DNA of 63,807 bases, taken from the IMG/VR virus record IMGVR_UViG_3300050138_000202, positions 1-63,807 of that record; one strand, given 5' to 3'. Both the position numbers and the translations under genes were made by a program. The first letter of the stretch is position 1. Every line of letters begins with the position of its first letter. Positions 42,288-50,605 of this stretch are shown one piece after another. The DNA comes from a virus. The notes beneath the pieces were generated by a model, which ran no database searches, had not been told where the DNA came from, and saw nothing but the letters and a program-made list of their open reading frames with translations.

Positions 42288-42446
42288 TTAGGCAAGTTTC
42301 GCAATGCGAGCTTCAGTCTTTCTCAAATCAATTTCCAATACAACTCGAAGCTCCTTGTTGAGTTCCTTATTGCTCAGGCGTTGCTTTAGGCCTTCAGCAT
42401 AAACCTTGAGTTTTGCGGCTTTATCACTTGGTACTGGGGCTGCCAT
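42288..42446 (-). CDS. Small helical protein (52 aa)
   Basis: Encodes 52 residues, charged and helical (KVYAEGLKQRLSNKELNKEL), ATG 42446 behind AAGGATAAAA. It overlaps the end of the next upstream gene by 23 nt. Too short for function inference. Confidence 0.55.
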   Translation of the reverse strand: MAAPVPSDKAAKLKVYAEGLKQRLSNKELNKELRVVLEIDLRKTEARIAKLA

Positions 42447-42606
42447 TTTTATCCTTCACTTTCTTTAATTGTAGTTTTAGTTTCCAGTTTTGTTTTTCTA
42501 ATTCTTCTATAAGTTCTTGTTTTTGCGTTACGGTTTCGCGCAGATTAGATTCGTCAAGCTCCTCTTGTTTGCAGCGAGCACAGGAGTTGTTATTACAGCA
42601 CGCCAC
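42424..42606 (-). CDS. Small Cys-rich coiled-coil protein
   Basis: 60 residues: MACCNNNSCARCK at the N-terminus (possible metal site), then one coiled-coil helix. Overlaps the Thg1 gene end by 14 nt. Confidence 0.5.
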   Translation of the reverse strand: MACCNNNSCARCKQEELDESNLRETVTQKQELIEELEKQNWKLKLQLKKVKDKNGSPSTK

Positions 42607-43381
42607 GATCTTCTCCTAGTGTCGGCGTTCGTGTTCCTAAAAAAGCTCTGTCTTGCGAAAATATTGGCGGCTCAGCAGATATCCAACGATTTCTCTTGGT
42701 CATCCCGCTATTGCCGGTCTCTGGATTATATGCGGGAGCGTCGTACTGCTCTCTGATAATGACGCGTCCACGCTTGAATCCAACCGGATAGTCGTTCCAG
42801 TTCTGGCCCTTCTGCCACATCAACTCCTGCAGCTGCGAAGTATCCTTGCCGTCCAACTCTTTTTGCTTATAGAGCTTCTGCGCACCCATCTGAATGCTAT
42901 TGCGAGTCGCGTCCTGCTGTCTCCACAGGAAGTAGTTGAACACTTCATTGCGGTCAGGAATGGTCCATACTCGCGAATCAAAGTACGCGATCTTATCCAT
43001 GTTAGCCAAGATCTCTTCGTCAAGGTACATGCCATTGTTAAAGTGCGCTGTCGCAATCGAGGCACTCACAGAAACGATTTTCTGAATGTTGCCCTTAAAC
43101 CAAGCGTCTGTGTGTATGTTGTCGAAGTCAGTCATCAAGATGCTGATCTCATCAGACTGCACGTAGGCGTACCTAACGTGCTGCAGGCGCTCACAAAGGG
43201 CGATTGCAGTCTGATCCATGATGCGCATAAGACGCAGGTCATACGGACGCGCGAAGCCTTTGGTATATGTGTGGAAGGCCTTACCGTCCAATCGAATCAC
43301 GGTATAGGTGCGCGGAGGTAGACTGGTGCGAGTTATGTTCTCGTACCGCTTCATTCGTTCGCCAAGTTCGTCATTTTTCAT
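42593..43381 (-). CDS. tRNA(His) guanylyltransferase / Thg1-like protein
   Basis: 262 residues, close to the full Thg1 core: MKRYE..TRTSLPPRTYTVIRLDGKAFHTYT with the first metal Asp, YAYVQSDEISILMTDF with the second, then KIVSVSASIATAHFN, FDSRVWTIP, NYFLWRQQDATRNSI and NWNDYPVGFKRGR. Thg1 enzymes add nucleotides in the 3'-5' direction to tRNA 5' ends, either G-1 of tRNAHis or template-dependent repair in Thg1-like proteins. Part of the long minus-strand operon. Its target may include the odd tRNA-like elements at 2567-3067. Confidence 0.9.
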   Translation of the reverse strand: MKNDELGERMKRYENITRTSLPPRTYTVIRLDGKAFHTYTKGFARPYDLRLMRIMDQTAIALCERLQHVRYAYVQSDEISILMTDFDNIHTDAWFKGNIQKIVSVSASIATAHFNNGMYLDEEILANMDKIAYFDSRVWTIPDRNEVFNYFLWRQQDATRNSIQMGAQKLYKQKELDGKDTSQLQELMWQKGQNWNDYPVGFKRGRVIIREQYDAPAYNPETGNSGMTKRNRWISAEPPIFSQDRAFLGTRTPTLGEDRGVL

Positions 43382-43608
43382 ACTGCTCCCGATCTAGGTA
43401 CGTCTGGATCGTCGTCACCTTGGCCAGCCCACTTCCTCTTTTTCAGTTCTGTCATCAACTCACCGATGCGCCAGAGACTGAAGCACTCCACTATCACCTT
43501 ATAGATCATCCTGCGCGTAGTGTGATCTGGAGGATTGTATGAGAACTCAACCTCGCGCAATAGGCGCACGGCCTCCTGAAGTTTTTCTAGGCGCTCGTTG
43601 TCTGTCAT
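43378..43608 (-). CDS. Hypothetical protein
   Basis: 76 residues from ATG 43608 behind GGTGGAGGAACA. Helical (ERLEKLQEAVRLLREVEFS). Overlaps Thg1 by 4 nt. Unknown. Confidence 0.5.
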   Translation of the reverse strand: MTDNERLEKLQEAVRLLREVEFSYNPPDHTTRRMIYKVIVECFSLWRIGELMTELKKRKWAGQGDDDPDVPRSGAV

Positions 43609-43847
43609 TGTTCCTCCACCAAGCACGCAGACAATTCATCTGCGCGGACCACGGTTTTTATGAAGCCAGTCTTTTTCAAAGCGCATGCGATCAAGCGCTT
43701 TTGACACGATCTTTGCATATCCATACTTCTCTGCAGCATTATTTTATGATGTGCCAAGATCGTGTCTTCGAAACCATACTGTCCGCCCATTCCCATCGAG
43801 CCAACTTGGCACGCCATGATGATTACTTTAAGGATTTCGAGTGTCAT
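43605..43847 (-). CDS. Hypothetical protein
   Basis: 80 residues, RBS GGAGGCGA. Met/Gly-rich centre (VGSMGMGGQYGFEDTI) and Cys residues; no motif recognised. ATGA overlap with its neighbours keeps it in the operon. Confidence 0.5.
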   Translation of the reverse strand: MTLEILKVIIMACQVGSMGMGGQYGFEDTILAHHKIMLQRSMDMQRSCQKRLIACALKKTGFIKTVVRADELSACLVEEQ

Positions 43848-44332
43848 AAATCGCCTCCAAATTCTTTGTTTAAAAACCGCAGCTTAGACTGAATGCGATC
43901 ATGCAGGTATTGGCACCAAATAGCGTGCTTCTGTTCCTTGGGCATCTCCGCAGACAGTTGTGGGTTTACGTACCCAGCGAAAAGAAAGTCGATCCAGACC
44001 ATAGGCAGGTTCTCGCGCTCGATCATGCTGGGAATATCTAGGTCAGGACTGATGATGAACAGAGCGTCCGCATTGAGCGCCCTCTTCATCCAAGACTCAT
44101 CGGTCTCTGCATGTCCGGCGCGAGTCACGATCTGGTAGCCACGAGCCTCGATCTTCTTGGCCAAGGCTGCCCCTATACTTTCGTCAATCGCGACTTTGAT
44201 TTTGACTTTACTCTTTGTCGCAAGTGGCATGAACTTGGGTGGGGACCTAAGCTCCTCTTCGTCATATTGGCGCACAGACTCATTCTTGCCTATGCTGTAT
44301 CTAGTGAAGAAATTTATAATGGCCGTGATCAT
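43844..44332 (-). CDS. PIN-like (DUF5615-type) protein
   Basis: 162 residues, RBS GAGGAAAACAA. VKIKVAIDESIGAALAKKIEARGYQIVTR, then NADALFIISPDLDIP: the Asp-Glu start, paired helices and late Asp pair recall DUF5615/Mut7-C PIN-like nucleases of toxin systems. The active-site set is not fully certain. ATGA overlap with the AAA+ gene. Confidence 0.45.
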   Translation of the reverse strand: MITAIINFFTRYSIGKNESVRQYDEEELRSPPKFMPLATKSKVKIKVAIDESIGAALAKKIEARGYQIVTRAGHAETDESWMKRALNADALFIISPDLDIPSMIERENLPMVWIDFLFAGYVNPQLSAEMPKEQKHAIWCQYLHDRIQSKLRFLNKEFGGDL

Positions 44333-45336
44333 TTGTTTTCCTCGAATCTTGCTCCGATGCCCAACGACTTTTCTTCAGCCTGTGGCATTCTGAACAGGGT
44401 GCGTAGGCGCAGGATCTCGTCTCCCATCACCTTCTTCTCACGATACACCGCATTAACCAATGCAGTCAAGTGGTCAATGGAGAAGCCAGCACTGTTATCG
44501 ACTATGTAATCGATATCCCTGTGATTTTTCAGTATCGCTTTGAGATAAGCCGCACGCGCCGCAGCGCCAGGATAGCCGATCTTGATTACGTGACTGAAAC
44601 GACCAGGGCGATTGTAAATGCGCGGGTCCAAACGCTCTGGATAGTTCGTGGTCGCAATAAACAGTACGTTGTCAATGGACTGCGCGCTGTCGAGCATGGC
44701 GAGGTAGTGAGCCTCACCGTAGTTTGCAATCAGAGAATCAAAATCCTCAAGAATAACAATGCTCTTGCGATCTTTTTCAATCGCGGAGAAGTCACTCAAA
44801 AAGCTCATCACATTGGCTGGGTGATTCGATGCATAGAATACCGTGCCGCCTCTCTCAATTAGTTTGTTCGAGACCAGCTTGACAGTGCAAGTCTTGCCAG
44901 TGCCCGGAGGTCCGTAGATCATGATGCCAGCTTTGTAAGCAGCGCCGCCAATAACGAACTCGTTGCCTTCCTTGTAGTCCTTCTCTGAGGCCCAGAAGTT
45001 CTCGATCACTTGAATTACTTGCTCGGATCTCATTTCAGGAAGCTCCATCAGCAATCCACTTGGCTTAGGGGCTGGTACCACGTATGTGCAGCGAGGATCG
45101 GAAGTAATGTCGTAGCATCCAGACGGAAGCCGCCCAACGGTTGATGCCGTAGCGGTGTACCCACGACCGTATATCGCGTACTGGCACACTTCATCAGGCT
45201 CTGCAACCTCGTCAGGATTCTTGGTCTTGACGGGAGCCGCAGCTTTGCCAGCCTTGAGAGTTGCCGCAGGCTTCTCTTCTTTGAACTTCTCGTTCGCTTC
45301 AACCCAGTCTTTTGCATCGTCAATTTCGTCGCTCAT
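44329..45336 (-). CDS. AAA+ ATPase
   Basis: 335 residues, RBS GGAGAAAGT. Low-complexity N-terminus of about 100 residues, then Walker A YGPPGTGKT, Walker B SIVILEDFDSL, sensor 1 VLFIATTNYPERLDP and arginine finger RIYNRPGRF, the classical AAA (FtsH/Cdc48-like) order. One ATPase domain only. Likely remodels a protein partner; the VWA protein at 1214-2062 is a conceivable but distant partner. Confidence 0.85.
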   Translation of the reverse strand: MSDEIDDAKDWVEANEKFKEEKPAATLKAGKAAAPVKTKNPDEVAEPDEVCQYAIYGRGYTATASTVGRLPSGCYDITSDPRCTYVVPAPKPSGLLMELPEMRSEQVIQVIENFWASEKDYKEGNEFVIGGAAYKAGIMIYGPPGTGKTCTVKLVSNKLIERGGTVFYASNHPANVMSFLSDFSAIEKDRKSIVILEDFDSLIANYGEAHYLAMLDSAQSIDNVLFIATTNYPERLDPRIYNRPGRFSHVIKIGYPGAAARAAYLKAILKNHRDIDYIVDNSAGFSIDHLTALVNAVYREKKVMGDEILRLRTLFRMPQAEEKSLGIGARFEENK

Positions 45337-45767
45337 ACTTTCTCCGTGAATTTGTTGGCTGCTTTAATTGCGCTACTCGAAACATGAACTAAACTTCTAT
45401 CAGAAATGATGTGGAATATCGGCATTTTGAGACCCAAGTCTTGATACCAGTATGTGAGGATTTGCTCTTCGCAGAAATCTTTTTCGTTGCGCATGCCGCG
45501 AATGATTGCGAAGCTCGGGCGCTCCAGATCGTCTGCGAATCCAATAACGTAATTGCCGATTGCCTTAACAATCGACATCTCGGGACGATATAGGTACTCG
45601 GCGCGAGGATGGTTTGGATTAGACTTCTGCGGACCAGCGTCGTCTTTGCCAAAGGAACTCATTTGCAAAATAACGATTTTGTCAAACAGCATCAATGCTT
45701 TATTTAAAACATCCTGGTGCCCATCGTGCCATGGATTAAAAGAACCTGGGTAAAAAGCGATTTTCAT
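45333..45767 (-). CDS. CoaD-like nucleotidyltransferase
   Basis: 144 residues from ATG 45767 behind AGGAAGGCAA. IAFYPGSFNPWHDGHQDVL with the HxGH site, FADDLERPSFAIIRGMRN, and VSSSAIKAA in place of the ISSTxxR motif: the pattern of phosphopantetheine adenylyltransferase and related adenylyltransferases. It would make dephospho-CoA or a NAD-type product. Coupled by ATGA overlaps on both sides. Confidence 0.8.
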   Translation of the reverse strand: MKIAFYPGSFNPWHDGHQDVLNKALMLFDKIVILQMSSFGKDDAGPQKSNPNHPRAEYLYRPEMSIVKAIGNYVIGFADDLERPSFAIIRGMRNEKDFCEEQILTYWYQDLGLKMPIFHIISDRSLVHVSSSAIKAANKFTEKV

Positions 45768-46012
45768 TTTGCCTTCCTGGGTTTGCGTTTCTTCTTGGGC
45801 TCCGGCTCCCATTGTGTACGTGGGATTACGTGACCAACCGTCCTGCCCATGTAATCAGTATCTGTGCAATCCTGAAACCAAATGGGCGGCTGCATCTTGA
45901 TCTTTTCCTCGATTACCTTCATTACGGCTTCAGCGGTGCGAATCTCGATCTTGGAGCTTTCCCACGGCAGAAGTACTTCTAGAATTTCTTTTAATGCGTC
46001 TGAGCGTTTCAT
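45764..46012 (-). CDS. Hypothetical protein with basic tail
   Basis: 82 residues. Helical N-terminus, PPIWFQDCTDTDYMG in the middle, and a Lys/Arg-rich end (PKKKRKPRKAK) that might bind nucleic acid. Overlaps both neighbours. Unknown. Confidence 0.5.
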   Translation of the reverse strand: MKRSDALKEILEVLLPWESSKIEIRTAEAVMKVIEEKIKMQPPIWFQDCTDTDYMGRTVGHVIPRTQWEPEPKKKRKPRKAK

Positions 46013-46611
46013 GTGTTCACCAAGATCAAATAGATCAGGAGGTAATGGGTTAAGTGATGGACCATCTGGTCAAGGCCCAACGACCACCAGAATAACACAT
46101 TGGATCGCATTTTTACAGCAAATGTTGCTTCGCAGTCTACGAGTCTATGCTGAAATTGCTTCATGCCTTCTGCGTTAGGCAATCTGTACGGTTCATTTGG
46201 GTCCATCATCATCTTAAGATGCTCTACGTCCCTGACATGATTGTGGTATTCGCCCTTACTTATGGCCTGAAAGCGACCAAGCAAATCTGGGCTAGCCTTG
46301 ATGCGATCCATAACAAAATGTATGGCGGCGTCCAACATTGAGAGACCTAGCGAGAACCAGCATATTTCGCCCATAGCGACGAGTGGCGCGTTGTGAAGAA
46401 TTCCTTGGTAGGTTTGGGTGTAGTGGTAAAGGGTGAATCCAAATGCGATCACAAACGTGAACGCGGCGTGTACGCCTACGTGCGCGAGCAACGGCATGAT
46501 CCACGCAGTGCCACCCTTGAACTTGCCAAGCATGTACTTACCCTGCAATGGGTAATCAGCCAGGAAGTGTTTGACTTGATAAATGATGAGCAGCAAAAAA
46601 ACAGTTTTCAT
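46009..46611 (-). CDS. DUF3307 membrane protein
   Basis: 200 residues from ATG 46611. FLLLIIYQVKHFLADYPLQG, WIMPLLAHVGVHAAFTFVIAFG and further hydrophobic helices give a multi-span inner-membrane protein of the DUF3307 family, where the LADxxLQ motif and H-x3-H are conserved. Function unknown; found in several phages and prophages. Confidence 0.75.
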   Translation of the reverse strand: MKTVFLLLIIYQVKHFLADYPLQGKYMLGKFKGGTAWIMPLLAHVGVHAAFTFVIAFGFTLYHYTQTYQGILHNAPLVAMGEICWFSLGLSMLDAAIHFVMDRIKASPDLLGRFQAISKGEYHNHVRDVEHLKMMMDPNEPYRLPNAEGMKQFQHRLVDCEATFAVKMRSNVLFWWSLGLDQMVHHLTHYLLIYLILVNT

Positions 46612-47036
46612 AAATAGTCTCCTGGCTGTGCATGCGGCAATTCTTGCATGTACTCGCTTAAGTGCAGCGAGAAGCACGGATCTCCGAATACGTAAGGGTA
46701 CATTATCGAAGCAGGGCAGCCATCGGCCAAGAGACCTCTGCTATGCAGGCGATTGAATATACAGTGCCCTAGCTCATGATCTATCAATTCGCACTGAGTG
46801 TTCGCATCGATGCTGGCCCAGTAGTCTGGATCAATCTCTATGTCTTTGTAGCCATCGCTGTACGTCTTGCATTCACCAACTGTTAAGCCAGACTGTGGAC
46901 GAAAGCCTATTGATACGCTCACGTTCATATTGAACTGTTGCCCAAACTTTTGGTAGCACGAATTGAATGCGGGATCTATGCCAATACTTGGCGCGCATCC
47001 AATTAGCATGAGCGGCAGGATCAACAGCAGTCTCAC
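46608..47036 (-). CDS. Lipoprotein with HExxH zincin motif
   Basis: 142 residues from GTG 47036. Signal sequence RLLLILPLMLIGC with lipobox LIGC; mature part has LIDHELGHCIFNRLHSRG, a HExxHxxxxxxH zinc-protease signature, then SIMYPY (Met-turn-like). It should be anchored in the periplasm and may cleave envelope or incoming-phage proteins. ATGA-type overlaps with both neighbours. Confidence 0.65.
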   Translation of the reverse strand: MRLLLILPLMLIGCAPSIGIDPAFNSCYQKFGQQFNMNVSVSIGFRPQSGLTVGECKTYSDGYKDIEIDPDYWASIDANTQCELIDHELGHCIFNRLHSRGLLADGCPASIMYPYVFGDPCFSLHLSEYMQELPHAQPGDYL

Positions 47037-47212
47037 ACACCCTCCAAAATCATTTCAGCAATGCCACACAAGTGAACCAAAACTTCATCCCGTCCACCTT
47101 CGTGTCCGTTTTTCCATGCCAAGCAATAAGCCTCAGCGGCATGTGGATGCCCTTCGAGGCCCACTGCCTTGATTGCTTGGATTCTGAATAGCTCCCATGC
47201 AATTGCGTCCAT
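47033..47212 (-). CDS. Small protein (59 aa)
   Basis: 59 residues from ATG 47212, ending in the GTG start of the lipoprotein gene. Helical with EGHPHAAEAYCLAWKNGHEGG, two His pairs and Cys. Its start overlaps the stop of the HNH-AP2 gene. Unknown. Confidence 0.55.
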   Translation of the reverse strand: MDAIAWELFRIQAIKAVGLEGHPHAAEAYCLAWKNGHEGGRDEVLVHLCGIAEMILEGV

Positions 47213-47736
47213 TAGTTACCTTTCTTTTCTGGAAAATTCAAATTTGCGAATTCTCCAAACAATTCTTTAGCCTTAGCGTCATATGCTTTGGCCGCATCAA
47301 TTTCAGAAGCAAATACTCCCAAATAATGTTGCTTTTTCTTGCCATTTATTGATCTTTGAACAAAGGCTCTCCAAGGCTTTTGTCTACCATCCTTAAAAAA
47401 TACGACACCTTTATATATCGATGAAGTTTTTCTTACTTGTTTGCGCTGATTGCGAGAATTTTCCATTGATGAGGCTATTCGTAGATTTTCCTTACGATTA
47501 TTTAATCCATCTCCGTCTCTATGGTCGCCCTTCGTTTTAGTATCAGCTATTCCCAAGATTATCCTATGCATTAGCACGCTTTTTCTGCCGCTTGGCGTAT
47601 AGGCAAATCTATGAGCATAAAATCCAGTAGCACTACGATCTTTTGGCAATGCGTGCCATTTCCACTGATTGAGGAATTCAAAATCTTCATCATCAACCGT
47701 GGCGAATTGTCCTCTTGTCAATGGAATGGTTTTCAA
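47212..47736 (-). CDS. HNH endonuclease with AP2-type DNA-binding domain
   Basis: 174 residues from TTG 47736 (TTGA overlap with the upstream stop). VLMHRIILG, KGDHRDGDGLNNRKENLRI form the HNH core; SIYKGVVFFKDGRQKPWRAFVQ..HYLGVFASEIDAAKAYDAKA is an AP2/ERF-like domain. This pairing is a well-known homing endonuclease design. Confidence 0.85.
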   Translation of the reverse strand: MKTIPLTRGQFATVDDEDFEFLNQWKWHALPKDRSATGFYAHRFAYTPSGRKSVLMHRIILGIADTKTKGDHRDGDGLNNRKENLRIASSMENSRNQRKQVRKTSSIYKGVVFFKDGRQKPWRAFVQRSINGKKKQHYLGVFASEIDAAKAYDAKAKELFGEFANLNFPEKKGN

Positions 47737-47936
47737 TTCAGACTCTCTTTGTTCGTTTGGTTTAAGGCTACTATCTCAAAAACGATTTCGCGCATATCGT
47801 CATAACTTTCACCTTCGCATACCAATAGGCCATTGGCAAGCACTTGGAACGTCACGATCTTATTTGGTATATCAACGTGGCCAACTATGTCCAGTTCGCC
47901 TCGCTGGTTACCCAACGATACGCTTAGCAGTTTCAC
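47733..47936 (-). CDS. Hypothetical protein
   Basis: 67 residues from GTG 47936 behind AAGGAGTTGGATA. Small beta protein (LDIVGHVDIPNKIVTFQVLANG). Overlaps the end of the upstream gene by 29 nt. Unknown. Confidence 0.5.
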   Translation of the reverse strand: MKLLSVSLGNQRGELDIVGHVDIPNKIVTFQVLANGLLVCEGESYDDMREIVFEIVALNQTNKESLN

Positions 47937-48234
47937 TATCCAACTCCTTAATGGCGTCACCATCGTCACCATACTCTGACATATGGGCGACGATTAAGGC
48001 CAATGCCGTCAACTCTTTCCTGATAGGCTTGTCGTGTATGATGTGAAGCTTAACGAGGCGCTGACTCTCGGTCTTTCTCGCGGTAGCCAAGATCTTTTGT
48101 AATCGCCTATTGCTGTTAGCATCGACCAAAGTAATCTCAAGCGTACCATCGGCAATCAGGCTCGTCAGTTCGTAGAACGCCATGTTGATAGCGTCCTCTT
48201 TCTTTTCCACGTTGAGTTGATCAAATGCTTTCAT
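47908..48234 (-). CDS. Hypothetical protein
   Basis: 108 residues, RBS GGAGGAAC. Helix (INMAFYELTSLIADG), short beta hairpin, then helices. No motif recognised. Confidence 0.5.
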   Translation of the reverse strand: MKAFDQLNVEKKEDAINMAFYELTSLIADGTLEITLVDANSNRRLQKILATARKTESQRLVKLHIIHDKPIRKELTALALIVAHMSEYGDDGDAIKELDSETAKRIVG

Positions 48235-48605
48235 GTTCCTCCAAGGAAATCAAGTTCGGCGTCGTCTTCGCCTCTAAATACGCAGGTTGAATCTTTGGTC
48301 ACTAAGGGCTTGATTCGTCCCCACAAAATGTAATCGTCGCCGATCTTTTCGCCCGTGAACTCTTTGATCACGTAGAATTCCTCTTCCTCTGTCAGTTCAT
48401 AGCGAAAGGCTTCAAACATTTCAGCAAGATCCGTGGAGTATTCAAACTCATCGGCCCAGCAATAGACCTTCTTTCCCGGTCCACGCTGCACACTACCAAG
48501 CGTATCGCGCTCTTCGCGCAGCTTCTTGAATACGTTCAGTAGTTTTAGACGTTTCGATTTTGGGATACGAACGCACAATTCTGTGGGATTGATGCAGTAC
48601 CCCAT
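48231..48605 (-). CDS. Hypothetical protein
   Basis: 124 residues from ATG 48605 behind GGAGGCTAGT. Basic start (RIPKSKRLKLLNVFKKLREE) and acidic second half (YELTEEEEFYVIKEFTGEKIGDD). Typical phage accessory protein; unassigned. Confidence 0.5.
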   Translation of the reverse strand: MGYCINPTELCVRIPKSKRLKLLNVFKKLREERDTLGSVQRGPGKKVYCWADEFEYSTDLAEMFEAFRYELTEEEEFYVIKEFTGEKIGDDYILWGRIKPLVTKDSTCVFRGEDDAELDFLGGT

Positions 48606-48606
48606 A

Positions 48607-48900
48607 CTAGCCTCCGATTTGCGGTTTAGTAGCTTCGTACAACTCGACAAACTTTTGGTTGAGACGCGAAATCTCGTTCACGATAGATCGATAGCCATCT
48701 CCTGTGCCAGTAAACGTGCTCAGTTCGCCATGTAGTCTCTCTAGCTCATCACTAACTGCATCTGTCAAGACCTCAAAATCACTTCTGGGACCTTTTGGTG
48801 CAGGCTGCGGTGTTGGTAGCAGTCCCTCAGCAATTCGGTAGGCTACGATGCTGCCGACTATCAGGCCAATAACCACTACGACCGTTGTTGTGGGCTCCAT
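48607..48900 (-). CDS. Single-span membrane protein
   Basis: 97 residues. N-terminal membrane segment TVVVVIGLIVGSIVAYRI followed by a cytoplasmic or periplasmic coiled coil. Start overlaps the upstream stop (TAATG). Unknown. Confidence 0.5.
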   Translation of the reverse strand: MEPTTTVVVVIGLIVGSIVAYRIAEGLLPTPQPAPKGPRSDFEVLTDAVSDELERLHGELSTFTGTGDGYRSIVNEISRLNQKFVELYEATKPQIGG

Positions 48901-49100
48901 TACTTACCTGCCTGTTTGATCATTAGCTTCGTGCGGACCTTGGAACTATTGCGCTGCATCTTATGATCGAACGATAGCTTGGCATAAGCGGCCTGACGCG
49001 CCTCAGCCTCCGTGCGTTTGCGAAGTTGATTCGCAGCCTTTGCGCCGCTCTTGCGGTTGTTTAACTTCTTGCCCGTCTTGACCAATGAATCGATTGCCAT
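48900..49100 (-). CDS. Small basic protein
   Basis: 66 residues, strongly basic and helical (KTGKKLNNRKSGAKAANQLR), RBS AAGGCGGC. Could bind nucleic acid. Unknown. Confidence 0.5.
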   Translation of the reverse strand: MAIDSLVKTGKKLNNRKSGAKAANQLRKRTEAEARQAAYAKLSFDHKMQRNSSKVRTKLMIKQAGK

Positions 49101-49478
49101 TTAAGCCGCCTTTAGTTCTGGTTGTACTGGAATACGTCGTATGTCCAGGTTATGTGGATCGAAAATTCGCTTTCCATCTAGAGCAATTGTCTCGTTCACT
49201 TCGTGCATCTCCAGGAGTATCAGACTATCTCTGATGTGAGAAATGTGCGACGATTCGTTGCACTGTTCTAAATCCTTGATAGCACTTAAACTTCCTACTT
49301 CGATTTTGGTTTCACTGCCATTATCGACGTCAAACGCGTGCATCCAAATGCTGAAGTACACGTAGCCGTCAGGACATGGAGCCCACGCGTTGCGCCAACT
49401 CCTGTGCTCTATCCTGAAACATCTCCTACCTTTGTAGGTCAGACTGAGAGAAAGCTTTTCAAGTTCTGCCATTGTCAT
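49101..49478 (-). CDS. Hypothetical protein
   Basis: 125 residues from ATG 49478 (a second ATG at 49472 is possible); the longer frame would overlap the membrane gene upstream. Beta-rich (LSLTYKGRRCFRIEHRSWRN, YVYFSIWMHAFDVDNGSET). No family recognised. Confidence 0.5.
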   Translation of the reverse strand: MTMAELEKLSLSLTYKGRRCFRIEHRSWRNAWAPCPDGYVYFSIWMHAFDVDNGSETKIEVGSLSAIKDLEQCNESSHISHIRDSLILLEMHEVNETIALDGKRIFDPHNLDIRRIPVQPELKAA

Positions 49479-49483
49479 AACGC

Positions 49484-49723
49484 CTACTTGGTTAAAAAGT
49501 CCACGAGCATCTGAGCTAGGTCCTTGTGGAAAAACATCGCCACGACGCCAATAACGAACGGAGAAGGCTCCACAACTAATACGATGATACCAAGAACGAT
49601 TGATGCGCTGAATGCAAGATACAGTCCGTAAACAGACGCAACCAATGCGAATACAATCCACGCTAAAATCATCAGGTATCCAACTACTCCAAGACTTACC
49701 AAAAGACCAAATAGCGCTTTCAT
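49484..49723 (-). CDS. Small multi-span membrane protein
   Basis: 79 residues from ATG 49723 behind AAAGGAAC. Three hydrophobic stretches (LFGLLVSLGVVGYLMILAW, ALVASVYGLYLAFSASIV, LGIIVLVVEPSPFVIGVVAM). Unknown role, possibly holin-like or an exclusion protein. Confidence 0.55.
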   Translation of the reverse strand: MKALFGLLVSLGVVGYLMILAWIVFALVASVYGLYLAFSASIVLGIIVLVVEPSPFVIGVVAMFFHKDLAQMLVDFLTK

Positions 49724-49736
49724 GTCCGTTCCTTTG

Positions 49737-50273
49737 TTAAATGGTTTTGTCTTCCGTTGCAATCAAACGCTTGGGGAAATTCTGTTTCACAAACTTCGCA
49801 AGTATCTTTCTCAAGCGCTTGTTTGCCAGTTTTGTTTTCGGAGTGCGAAAACGCTTTTGGGAAAACAGGCCTTCAAAGAGCATGCTGAGGGCAGATAGGT
49901 GCAGGCCCTGTTTAGATGCCAAGGTAGCGATCTTGAAAAGCTTTTCGGGATCACGCGTATTGGTTAATTTTAATCCGCGAGTATTACCTGCGAATTCATT
50001 AGCGAAGCTTTCCACGGTCGCATTCGTGACAATGGCTGCGGCGAAATCGCTCAAAGGTCCAACCTCTTCTTTTTTACCAAGAGCGCAATCCAGGATGCCA
50101 CCAACCGCACATACAGCGCATTTGCTGTTGTTGGTCAATTTCTTGTCGGCCTTTCTGAATGGCACTACGCCGCCAGTGATATCGTCACGCTTGATGTGGA
50201 ACCATTTATTACCACGAAGCGGCTCAGTGCGAATCGCTTGCAGCACCTGTTTGCGCGTTACATTTAGTCTCAT
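49737..50273 (-). CDS. Hypothetical protein
   Basis: 178 residues. CAVCAVGGILDCALG near 52 is Cys-rich and could be a metal or redox site; the C-terminus is basic (TPKTKLANKRLRKILAK). Overlaps the receiver gene by ATGA. Unknown. Confidence 0.5.
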   Translation of the reverse strand: MRLNVTRKQVLQAIRTEPLRGNKWFHIKRDDITGGVVPFRKADKKLTNNSKCAVCAVGGILDCALGKKEEVGPLSDFAAAIVTNATVESFANEFAGNTRGLKLTNTRDPEKLFKIATLASKQGLHLSALSMLFEGLFSQKRFRTPKTKLANKRLRKILAKFVKQNFPKRLIATEDKTI

Positions 50274-50605
50274 ACTTGCTCCTTTTTGTAAAGTTTATCA
50301 ATCACCAATTGCATTCTCTTACGTCCCACTGGATTCGAGGATACTATCTCGATCTTGCCAGGCAGAATACTCTCGCGTCCAGCCGCAACCTCTTCCTCTA
50401 AGAAGCACATTATATCGTATCCAGTCCACTCTTTGCCATTTGCATCAAATGAATTCAGATCATGGTCCAGTAATAGCAAGTCCCATGGTCCCATCTTAGA
50501 TAGTGCATCAAATCCTGCACGAGCATTACGTGCGATGAGATCGATTCGCCTCATTATGTTTGGCGCGTCTTCCATTCGTGTGTCGTCGATCAGTAGCACT
50601 CTCAT
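50270..50605 (-). CDS. Receiver-like protein (cREC type)
   Basis: 111 residues from ATG 50605 behind AGGAGGCACG. MRVLLIDDTR, WDLLLLDHDLNS and IEIVSSNPVGRKRM place acidic residues and a Ser/Asn strand as in response-regulator folds of the cyclic-phosphate-processing receiver (cREC) group. There is no histidine kinase nearby, so a classical two-component role is unlikely; cREC proteins have been proposed to process cyclic phosphate ends. Confidence 0.6.
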   Translation of the reverse strand: MRVLLIDDTRMEDAPNIMRRIDLIARNARAGFDALSKMGPWDLLLLDHDLNSFDANGKEWTGYDIMCFLEEEVAAGRESILPGKIEIVSSNPVGRKRMQLVIDKLYKKEQV

